Shown piece by piece: positions 48,273 to 55,844 of a DNA stretch of 64,000 nt (its first letter is position 1; each line of letters begins with the position of its first letter). The translations under genes and the position numbers were made by a program. Under the pieces are notes generated by a model, which had not been told where the DNA came from, made no database searches, and saw only the letters and a program-made list of their open reading frames with translations. Origin of the DNA: Pseudomonas sp. Seg1 (GTDB taxonomy: Bacteria > Pseudomonadota > Gammaproteobacteria > Pseudomonadales > Pseudomonadaceae); assembly GCF_018326005.1 (NCBI RefSeq), contig NZ_AP021903.1, positions 2,947,501-3,011,500 on the forward strand, given 5' to 3'.

Positions 48273-51200
48273 TTAGTGGTGCTTGGTGAAGCGTTTTACG
48301 AGTTTCATGACCACGACGAAGAACACCGGCACGAAGATCACCGCCAGCGTCGCGGTGATCATCCCGCCGATAACCCCGGTGCCGATGGCCTGCTGGCTCG
48401 CCGAGCTGGCGCCGGTGGCGATGGCCAACGGCACCACACCGAGGATGAACGCCAGCGAAGTCATCACGATCGGCCGCAAACGCAGGCGTGCCGCTTGCAG
48501 CGTGGCGTCGATCAGGTCGTGGCCTTCGTCATATAGGCTCTTGGCGAATTCGATGATCAGGATCGCGTTCTTCGCCGACAGACCAATGATGGTAATCAAC
48601 CCGACCTTGAAGAACACATCGTTGGGCATCCCGCGTAGCGTCACCGCCAGCACCGCACCGAGCACACCCAGCGGCACCACCAGCAACACCGAAGTCGGAA
48701 TCGACCAGCTCTCGTACAACGCGGCCAGACACAGGAACACGATCAGCAGGGACAGGCCGAGCAGTATCGGCGCCTGGCTGCCGGACAAACGCTCCTGCAA
48801 CGACAGGCCCGTCCATTCCTGCCCGAGACCTTTCGGGCCCTGCGCGACCAGACGTTCAATCTCGGCCATGGCCTCGCCGGTGCTATGGCCCGGCGTTGGC
48901 TCGCCGGAGATCGCAATCGCCGGATAACCGTTGTAACGGGTCAATTGCGCCGGGCCCTGAATCCATTTGGCCTGGACGAATGCCGACAGCGGCACCATTT
49001 TTCCGGCGTTGTTGCGCACGTGCATTTTCAGCAAGTCATCGACCTGACTGCGCTGATCGCCTTCAGCCTGCACCACCACACGCTGCATCCGGCCCTGATT
49101 GGGGAAGTCGTTGATGTACGCCGAGCCCACAGCGGTGGACAGCACATTGCCAATCTCGGCAAACGACACACCCAAGGCATTGGCCTGTTTGCGGTCCACT
49201 TCCAGTTGCACCTGCGGTGCTTCGGCCAGTGCGCTTTCGCGGACATTCATCAGCACCGGGCTTTTCTCGGCGGCCGCGAGCAATTCCGTGCGTGCCTGCA
49301 TCAACGTCGCGTGACCGAGGCCGCCGCGATCCTGCAAACGGAACTCGAAACCGCTCGACGTGCCGAGGCCGTCCACGGGCGGCGGCAGAACCGAGAACGC
49401 CATGGCGTCCTTTATCTCGCTCAGTGCGATATTGGCGCGGTCGGCAATCGAGCTGGCCGAATCATCGCTGCTGCGCTGCGACCAATCCTTCAGCGTCGAA
49501 AATGCCAACGCTGCGTTCTGCCCGCTGCCAGAGAAGCTGAAACCGAGAATCACCACACTGTCGCTGATTCCCGGCTCGCTGGCGTTATGCGCCTCAAGCT
49601 GTTCAGCCACGGCCACCGTACGGTTCTTGGTCGCGCCCGGCGGCAGCTGAATATCGGTGATGGTGTAACCCTGATCTTCCACCGGCAGGAACGAGGAGGG
49701 CAGACGCGCAAAGCACAGGCCCAGGCCGACCAGCAACACGACGTAGATCAGCAGATAGCGCCCGGTACGCTTCAGCGCGTAACCGACCCAGCCCTGATAG
49801 CGATTGGTCAGTTGCTCGAAGCGGCGGTTGAACCAGCCGAAGAATCCGGATTTCTCGTGATGCTCACCCTTGCCGATCGGCTTGAGCAGTGTTGCGCACA
49901 ACGCTGGAGTCAAGGTCAGGGCGAGGAAGGCCGAGAACAGAATCGACGTCGCCATCGACAGCGAGAACTGCTGGTAGATCACCCCGACCGAACCCTGCAT
50001 GAAGGCCATCGGAATGAACACCGCCACCAGCACCAGCGTAATGCCGATGATCGCACCGGTGATCTGCGTCATCGCCTTGCGCGTGGCTTCCTTGGGCGAC
50101 AGGCCTTCGGTGGCCATGATCCGCTCGACGTTCTCCACCACGACAATCGCGTCGTCCACCAGAATACCGATGGCCAGCACCATGCCGAACATGGTCAGCA
50201 CGTTGATCGAGAAACCCAGTGCCAGCATGGTCGCGAACGTGCCCATCAACGCCACGGGCACTGCCAGCGTCGGGATCAGCGTGTAGCGGACGTTTTGCAG
50301 GAACAGGAACATCACCGCAAACACCAGCAACATCGCCTCGCCCAAGGTGTAAACCACTTTGGTGATCGAGACCTTCACGAAGGGCGAAGTGTCGTAGGGA
50401 ATCTTGTACTCCACGCCGGCCGGGAAGTAGCGCGACAGTTCGTCCATCTTCGCCCGCACCAGTGTCGCGGTGCTCAGCGCGTTGGCGCCCGGCGACAACT
50501 GCACACCAACAGCGGTGGACGGTTTGCCGTTGAGGCGGGTGCCGAACTGATATTCCTGGCTGCCGATCTCGACCCGCGCCACATCGCTGACGCGCACGGT
50601 AGAGCCGTCGGGGTTGGCCTTGAGCACAATGTCGGCGAACTCTTCCGGTGTCGACAACTGGCCTTTGACCAGAATGGTCGCGGTGATTTCCTGGCTGGAC
50701 GGGTTCGGCAGATCGCCGATGCTGCCGGCCGAAACCTGCGCATTCTGTGCGACGATGGCGGCGTTGACGTCAGCCGGGGTCAGGTTGAAGCCGATGAGTT
50801 TCTGCGGGTCGATCCAGATGCGCATGGCCCGCTCGGCACCATATAACTGAGCCTTGCCGACACCGTCGAGACGCTTGATCTCGTTCATCACGTTCCGCGC
50901 CAGATAATCACTGAGCGCGACGTCGTCGAGCTTGCCGTCACTGGACGTCAGGCTGATCAGCAAGAGGAAGCCGGAGGAAACCTTTTCTACCTGCAAACCC
51001 TGCTGATTCACCGCTTGTGGCAGACGCGACTCGACCACCTTGAGGCGGTTTTGCACATCGACCTGCGCCAGTTCCGGGTTGGTGCCCGGCTGGAACGTGG
51101 CCTTGATCGTGGCGCTGCCCAGGCTGCTTTGCGATTCGAAATACAACAGGTGATCGGCGCCGTTGAGTTCTTCCTCGATCAGGCTGACCACGCTTTCATC

Positions 51201-51371
51201 GACGGTCTGCGCTGAAGCGCCGGGGTACACGGCATAGATTTCGATTTGTGGCGGGGCGACATCGGGGTACTGCGCCACCGGCAATTGCGGGATGGCCAGC
51301 GCACCGGCCAAGAGGATGAACAGCGCGACCACCCAGGCAAACACCGGGCGGTCGATAAAGAACTGCGGCAT
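48273..51371 (-). CDS. RND efflux permease (HAE1 family)
   Basis: A 1032-residue inner-membrane proton/drug antiporter with twelve helices and two large periplasmic loops. FFIDRPVFAWVVALFI starts TM1; the proton-relay pair lies in GILVDDAIVVVENVER in TM4; PLGVLGAVLAVTLRG and the C-terminal GLSAKNAILIIEFAK follow AcrB/MexB. It sits 15 bases after the adaptor gene. No outer-membrane partner is encoded, so it probably borrows an OprM-type channel. Substrates cannot be read from the sequence. Confidence 0.94.
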   Translation of the reverse strand: MPQFFIDRPVFAWVVALFILLAGALAIPQLPVAQYPDVAPPQIEIYAVYPGASAQTVDESVVSLIEEELNGADHLLYFESQSSLGSATIKATFQPGTNPELAQVDVQNRLKVVESRLPQAVNQQGLQVEKVSSGFLLLISLTSSDGKLDDVALSDYLARNVMNEIKRLDGVGKAQLYGAERAMRIWIDPQKLIGFNLTPADVNAAIVAQNAQVSAGSIGDLPNPSSQEITATILVKGQLSTPEEFADIVLKANPDGSTVRVSDVARVEIGSQEYQFGTRLNGKPSTAVGVQLSPGANALSTATLVRAKMDELSRYFPAGVEYKIPYDTSPFVKVSITKVVYTLGEAMLLVFAVMFLFLQNVRYTLIPTLAVPVALMGTFATMLALGFSINVLTMFGMVLAIGILVDDAIVVVENVERIMATEGLSPKEATRKAMTQITGAIIGITLVLVAVFIPMAFMQGSVGVIYQQFSLSMATSILFSAFLALTLTPALCATLLKPIGKGEHHEKSGFFGWFNRRFEQLTNRYQGWVGYALKRTGRYLLIYVVLLVGLGLCFARLPSSFLPVEDQGYTITDIQLPPGATKNRTVAVAEQLEAHNASEPGISDSVVILGFSFSGSGQNAALAFSTLKDWSQRSSDDSASSIADRANIALSEIKDAMAFSVLPPPVDGLGTSSGFEFRLQDRGGLGHATLMQARTELLAAAEKSPVLMNVRESALAEAPQVQLEVDRKQANALGVSFAEIGNVLSTAVGSAYINDFPNQGRMQRVVVQAEGDQRSQVDDLLKMHVRNNAGKMVPLSAFVQAKWIQGPAQLTRYNGYPAIAISGEPTPGHSTGEAMAEIERLVAQGPKGLGQEWTGLSLQERLSGSQAPILLGLSLLIVFLCLAALYESWSIPTSVLLVVPLGVLGAVLAVTLRGMPNDVFFKVGLITIIGLSAKNAILIIEFAKSLYDEGHDLIDATLQAARLRLRPIVMTSLAFILGVVPLAIATGASSASQQAIGTGVIGGMITATLAVIFVPVFFVVVMKLVKRFTKHH

Positions 51372-51386
51372 ATAAAAGCGTCCTGC

Positions 51387-52544
51387 TTACTGACCAGAGG
51401 TCTGGGCAAGTGGAAGAGGGGTGTCGTCAATCTGGACTTTCTCGCCGGGGCGGGCGTGTTGCAGGCCTTCAATCACAATGCGGTCGCCCGGTTTCAGGCC
51501 GCCGGTGACGATCCAGCGATTGTTCTGCACCGCGCCCAGTTGCACCGGCTGCTCGGCAACGCGCATTTGCTCGTCGACAGTCAGCACCTGGGCGACGCCG
51601 GCGCTGTCTCGTTGCACGGCGCGTTGCGGCACGGTGATCCCGTGCGCAATCGTGGCCTGTTCCAGACGCACGCGGATGAAGCTGCCGGGCAACAGGTCGA
51701 GATCGGGGTTGGGGAATTCGCTGCGCAGAATGATCTGGCCGGTGCCCGGGTCGACGGTGATGTCGCTGAACAACAATTTGCCCGGCAACGGATAGAGGCT
51801 GCCGTCATCCTGAATCAGCGTGGCCTTGACCTGATCCTGCCCGACTTCCTGCAACTGCCCGGAACGGAAGGCGCGGCGCAGTTCATTGAGTTCGCGGGTC
51901 GATTGGGTGAGGTCAGCATGAATCGGGTTGAGTTGCTGAATCAGCGCCAGCGGCGTGGTTTCGTTCTGCCCGACCAGCGCACCTTCGGTGACCAGCGCGC
52001 GACCGATGCGCCCGGAAATCGGCGCAGTGACGGTGGCGTAACCCAGATTCAGCTTCGCCCGCTCCACGGCGGCCTTGTTGGCGGCGACATCGGCCGCCGT
52101 TTGCCGGGCATTGGCGCGGGCGTTGTCGTAGTCCTGAGCGCTGATCGCCTTGTCGTCGATCAACTGGGCGTAGCGCTGCTCTTGCAGCTTTGCCTGGAAC
52201 GCATTGGCTTCGGCCTTGCGCAACGCCGCTTCGGCGCTGTCCAGGTCAGCCTTGAACGGTGCCGGGTCGATGCGAAACAGCACGTCGCCCTTTTTTACGT
52301 CGCTGCCTTCGCGATAGGTGCGTTGCAACACCACACCGGCAACCCGAGCGCGCACTTCGGCGATGCGCGGCGCGGCGATGCGGCCGCTGAGTTCACTGCT
52401 GATCGACAGGGGGCGGGCTTCGATGGTCTCGGTGCGCACAGTGGCTGGCGGTGCCTGCTCTTCGGCGTTCGAAGAAGAGTCACAGGCGCTCAGCGTCAGC
52501 GCCATGGCAATCAGGCCGAGCCCGGCCAGCAGTTTGTTCGACAT
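51387..52544 (-). CDS. RND efflux periplasmic adaptor lipoprotein
   Basis: A 385-residue membrane-fusion protein. Lipobox LSAC with Cys21; then the beta-barrel, lipoyl (ARVAGVVLQRTYREGSDVKKGD) and alpha-hairpin (about 100-165, EANAFQAKLQEQRYAQLID) domains of AcrA/MexA proteins, and the closing PISGRIGRALVTEGALVG. GGGGGTAG precedes the ATG. First gene of the two-gene pump operon, divergent from the RstAB-like regulators. Confidence 0.93.
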   Translation of the reverse strand: MSNKLLAGLGLIAMALTLSACDSSSNAEEQAPPATVRTETIEARPLSISSELSGRIAAPRIAEVRARVAGVVLQRTYREGSDVKKGDVLFRIDPAPFKADLDSAEAALRKAEANAFQAKLQEQRYAQLIDDKAISAQDYDNARANARQTAADVAANKAAVERAKLNLGYATVTAPISGRIGRALVTEGALVGQNETTPLALIQQLNPIHADLTQSTRELNELRRAFRSGQLQEVGQDQVKATLIQDDGSLYPLPGKLLFSDITVDPGTGQIILRSEFPNPDLDLLPGSFIRVRLEQATIAHGITVPQRAVQRDSAGVAQVLTVDEQMRVAEQPVQLGAVQNNRWIVTGGLKPGDRIVIEGLQHARPGEKVQIDDTPLPLAQTSGQ

Positions 52545-52700
52545 TTACTACCCCCAATATTGATGCCCGCATCCTACGGGCAGTCGCCGAGAGTAGCGGT
52601 GAAGCTTTGTAGGCGCTGTGTGAAATTGTGTAAGGGTTTTACTCAGGGACGGGCGAGGGCGTATATCCTTAAGCCCTTGAAATTTATTGCGACAGATATA

Positions 52701-52788
52701 TCGCTATCGCGGGCAAGCCCGCTCCCACAGTGATTGGTGGTGTTCACATCAAAGTCTCTGTGAGGGCGGGCTTGCCTGCGATGAGGCC
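52701..52788. repeat. REP doublet, GCGGGCAAGCCCGCTCCCAC type
   Basis: CGCGGGCAAGCCCGCTCCCA and the diverged inverse GAGGGCGGGCTTGCCTGCGA surround 33 bases, 34 bases before the response regulator start. It lies inside the divergent pump/regulator promoter region, so any regulator site must share this 277-bp gap. Confidence 0.8.
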
Positions 52789-52821
52789 CGACCCGTCGCC
52801 ACAGCACTTTCTGGATCACCC

Positions 52822-53523
52822 ATGCCCAACATCCTCTTGGTCGAAGACGACACCGCCCTCGCCGAACTGATTTCCAGCTACCTGGAGCGCAACGGTTATT
52901 CCGTCAGCGTCATCGGCCGTGGCGACCATGTGCGTGAACGGGCGCGGGTCAGTCCACCGGATCTGGTGATCCTCGACTTGATGCTGCCCGGTCTCGACGG
53001 ACTGCAAGTCTGCCGTCTGCTGCGCGCCGATTCAGCGACGCTGCCGATCCTGATGCTCACCGCCCGTGATGACAGCCACGATCAGGTGCTGGGCCTGGAA
53101 ATGGGCGCCGATGATTACGTCACCAAACCCTGCGAGCCGCGCGTGCTGCTGGCCCGGGTGCGCACCCTGTTGCGCCGCAGCAGCCTCGGCGAACCGCTGA
53201 CGGTCAATGACCGTATCGTCATGGGCAATCTGTGTATCGACCTGTCCGAGCGCACGGTGACCTGGCGAGATCAGCCGGTCGAACTGTCCAGCGGTGAGTA
53301 CAACTTATTGGTGGTGCTGGCACGACACGCCGGCGAAGTGCTCAGCCGCGACCAGATTCTGCAACGCCTGCGCGGCATCGAATTCAACGGCACCGACCGT
53401 TCGGTGGACGTGGCGATTTCCAAGCTGCGGCGCAAGTTCGACGACCACGCTGGCGAAGCTCGCAAGATCAAGACGGTGTGGGGCAAGGGCTACCTGTTCA
53501 GCCGCTCCGAATGGGAATGCTGA
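52822..53523 (+). CDS. Response regulator, OmpR family (RstA-like)
   Basis: A 233-residue regulator. Receiver domain with acidic pocket Glu8/Asp9/Asp10, phospho-acceptor Asp52 (LVILDLMLPG) and Lys102; winged helix C-terminal domain with DRSVDVAISKLRRKF and the end KTVWGKGYLFSRSEWE, close to E. coli RstA. The ATG at 52822 gives the standard N-terminus. The kinase gene follows after 4 bases. Divergent from the RND operon, which it may control. Confidence 0.92.
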   Translation: MPNILLVEDDTALAELISSYLERNGYSVSVIGRGDHVRERARVSPPDLVILDLMLPGLDGLQVCRLLRADSATLPILMLTARDDSHDQVLGLEMGADDYVTKPCEPRVLLARVRTLLRRSSLGEPLTVNDRIVMGNLCIDLSERTVTWRDQPVELSSGEYNLLVVLARHAGEVLSRDQILQRLRGIEFNGTDRSVDVAISKLRRKFDDHAGEARKIKTVWGKGYLFSRSEWEC

Positions 53524-53527
53524 GCTG

Positions 53528-54829
53528 ATGTTTCGCATTCTGTTTCGCCTGTATCTGGTGACGATTGTGTCGTACAGCGCCGCGATCTATCTGGTGCCGG
53601 ATCTGGTGGTCATGGCGTTCCGCGATCGTTTTGTCACCTACAACCTTGATTATTCCCGTGGCCTGCAATCGCTCATCGCCAAGCAGTTCCGCGCGGTGCC
53701 GCACGACCAGTGGCCAGCGCTGGCGGCGTCGATGGACAGGGACTTCCAGCCGCTGCACATCGTCCTTGCGCGTATCGACGATGCTGACTTCAGCGCTATA
53801 GAAGGTGAGCGTCTGCGTCGTGGCGAGAACATCGTGCGCATCGGCGACTGGGGCTGGCGCACGCTGGCGGTCACACCGCTGGACGACACCACCGTGGTGC
53901 AAATGGTCGTGCCGCCGGACCCGATGGACGTCAATCTGTTGTACTGGAGCATCAACGTATTGATCGGCGCAACGCTGCTCGCCTGCCTGTTGATCTGGTT
54001 ACGCCCGCACTGGCGTGATCTGGAACGCCTCAAAGGCACTGCCGAGCGCTTCGGTAAAGGCCATTTGAGCGAACGCACGAAAATCGCCCCGAGTTCGAAC
54101 ATTGGCAGTCTGGCCAATGTGTTCGACACCATGGCCGGTGACATCGAGAACCTGCTCAACCAGCAACGCGACCTGCTCAACGCGGTATCCCACGAACTGC
54201 GCACGCCCTTGACGCGTCTGGACTTCGGCCTGGCGCTGGCGCTGTCCGACGACTTGCCGGCCGCCAGCCGCGAACGCTTGCAGGGCCTGGTCGCGCATAT
54301 CCGCGAGCTGGATGAACTGGTGCTGGAGCTGCTCTCGTACAGTCGCTTGCAGAATCCGGCGCAGTTGCCGGAACAGGTTGACGTGTCACTGGATGAGTTC
54401 ATCGACAGCATTCTGGGCAGTGTCGATGAAGAACTGGAGTCGCCGGACATCGTGATTGACGTGCTGCTGCACGGTCAGCTCGAACGCTTTTCCCTCGACC
54501 CGCGTCTGACCGCGCGGGCGATCCAGAACCTGCTGCGCAACGCCATGCGCTATTGCGAAAGGCGTATCCAGATCGGCGTGCAGGTCAATGCGGGCGGTTG
54601 TGAAATCTGGGTGGACGACGACGGCATCGGCATTCCCAACGATGAGCGTGAGCGGATTTTCGAGCCGTTCTATCGACTGGACCGCAGCCGTGACCGCGCC
54701 ACCGGTGGTTTCGGCCTCGGCTTGGCCATAAGCCGCCGGGCCCTGGAAGCGCAGGGCGGGACGTTGACAGTCGAGTCCTCGCCGTTGGGTGGCGCACGGT
54801 TCAGATTGTGGTTGCCGACGCCCGTCTGA
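53528..54829 (+). CDS. Sensor histidine kinase (RstB-like)
   Basis: A 433-residue membrane kinase. TM1 about 7-28, a short periplasmic domain with AVPHDQWPALAASMD (E. coli RstB has the same HDW pattern), TM2 about 139-158, then WLRPHWRDLERLKG leading into HAMP. Phospho-acceptor His222 is in AVSHELRTPLTR; the ATPase has NLLRNAMRYC, DDDGIGIP and GGFGLGLAI. Partner of the regulator just upstream. The signal sensed is unknown. Confidence 0.92.
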   Translation: MFRILFRLYLVTIVSYSAAIYLVPDLVVMAFRDRFVTYNLDYSRGLQSLIAKQFRAVPHDQWPALAASMDRDFQPLHIVLARIDDADFSAIEGERLRRGENIVRIGDWGWRTLAVTPLDDTTVVQMVVPPDPMDVNLLYWSINVLIGATLLACLLIWLRPHWRDLERLKGTAERFGKGHLSERTKIAPSSNIGSLANVFDTMAGDIENLLNQQRDLLNAVSHELRTPLTRLDFGLALALSDDLPAASRERLQGLVAHIRELDELVLELLSYSRLQNPAQLPEQVDVSLDEFIDSILGSVDEELESPDIVIDVLLHGQLERFSLDPRLTARAIQNLLRNAMRYCERRIQIGVQVNAGGCEIWVDDDGIGIPNDERERIFEPFYRLDRSRDRATGGFGLGLAISRRALEAQGGTLTVESSPLGGARFRLWLPTPV

Positions 54830-54830
54830 T

Positions 54831-54954
54831 CGTGGCGAGGGAGCTTGCTCCCGCTCGGCGGCGCAGCCGTCGTAAAACCAGCCCCCGCGATTTGATTGCA
54901 AGAACGCAGGGGGCTGCTTCGCAACCCAGCGGGAGCAAGCTCCCTCGCCACAGG
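54831..54954. repeat. REP doublet, GGCGAGGGAGCTTGCTCCC type
   Basis: GTGGCGAGGGAGCTTGCTCC and its inverse enclose about 75 bases with an inner inverted repeat (GCGGCGCAGCCG, CCCCCGCG / CGCAGGGGG). It lies between the kinase gene and pncA, both of which end here. Confidence 0.87.
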
Positions 54955-54967
54955 GAAAGGGTGGGTG

Positions 54968-55594
54968 TCAGGAAATTTCGGTGGATTGAATCAAGTGGAC
55001 TCCTGCGCTCTGCATCCGGTCCATCGCTGCCGCCAATGAACCGTCCATATCAATCGCCCGGCAGGCGTCCAGCACCACAAAGGCATTGAACCCCGCCGCC
55101 CGCGCATCCAGCGCCGAGAACATCACGCAAAAATCCAGCGCCAGACCGACCATGTAGACCGTGTCGATTCCGCGCTCTTTCAGATAACCGGACAGCCCTG
55201 TGGTGGTGCGCCGATCGGCCTCAAGAAATGCCGAATAACTGTCGATGTCAGGGTTGCAGCCCTTGCGGATGACCAGTTGTGCGTGGGGCAGGTCCAGGCC
55301 CGAGTGGAACTCGGCACCGCCGGTTGCTTGCACGCAATGCTCAGGCCAGAGCGTCTGCTCGCCGTATGGCAGTTGAATCACATCGTAGGGTTTGCGGCCG
55401 GGGTGGCTGGAGGCGAAAGAAGCGTGCCCCTCCGGATGCCAATCCTGGGCGATGACGACCTGTTTGAACTGGCGCGAGAGCTTGTTGATCAGCGGTACGA
55501 TCTGATCACCCTCAGGCACCGGCAGTCGGCCGCCGGGGACGAAATCGTTTTGAACGTCGATCACCAATAATGCAGTGCGAGAAGAAACGGACAT
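54968..55594 (-). CDS. pncA: Nicotinamidase PncA
   Basis: A 208-residue cysteine hydrolase converting nicotinamide to nicotinate for NAD salvage. Catalytic triad Asp13 (VIDVQNDF), Lys111 (IRKGCN) and Cys156 (GLALDFCVMF); metal site Asp51-x-His53 and His57 (DWHPEGHASF). AAGGAGGATCC gives a very strong ribosome site for the ATG at 55594. Pyrazinamide would be an accidental substrate. Stands alone. Confidence 0.95.
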   Translation of the reverse strand: MSVSSRTALLVIDVQNDFVPGGRLPVPEGDQIVPLINKLSRQFKQVVIAQDWHPEGHASFASSHPGRKPYDVIQLPYGEQTLWPEHCVQATGGAEFHSGLDLPHAQLVIRKGCNPDIDSYSAFLEADRRTTTGLSGYLKERGIDTVYMVGLALDFCVMFSALDARAAGFNAFVVLDACRAIDMDGSLAAAMDRMQSAGVHLIQSTEIS

Positions 55595-55737
55595 CGGTGG
55601 ATCCTCCTTGGAAATCACGTGTTCAGCATAGAAGTGGTTTTCCTATACAGCCAAATGGCTGTTCAGCAAATTCGGGCGGGATGTTTCCGCGCATTCCGAC
55701 CAGCGGTAGCATTTTGCGCTGAATTATGCGGTTTACC

Positions 55738-55753
55738 TGTCAGATCTGACAGT
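55738..55753. promoter_or_regulatory. Lux-box-like palindrome upstream of the 755-residue protein gene
   Basis: Perfect 16-base palindrome CTGTCAGATCTGACAG, in context ACCTGTCAGATCTGACAGTA, 91 bases before the start codon. It resembles lux-type boxes (ACCTGNCAGATCTGNCAGGT). A near copy lies upstream of the 60971-61450 gene. Binding by a LuxR-type protein is inferred. Confidence 0.6.
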
Positions 55754-55844
55754 AGGCGAACACGGGCAATGCGTGTCTCATGCGCATATCACGACTCCTG
55801 TTCCGACATCGCATTGGAGTCCTGTTCCAGAAAGGATAACCGCT

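Noticed and set aside
48885..50846. A 653-codon open frame on the plus strand, antisense to the RND permease gene
   Set aside because: It is the reverse shadow of a GC-rich gene: its composition (long His/Arg/Gln runs) is that of an antisense frame and it has no domain pattern. Similar shadows oppose gor (17038-18414), ahpF (21312-22961), the chemoreceptor (39105-40700) and kguT.
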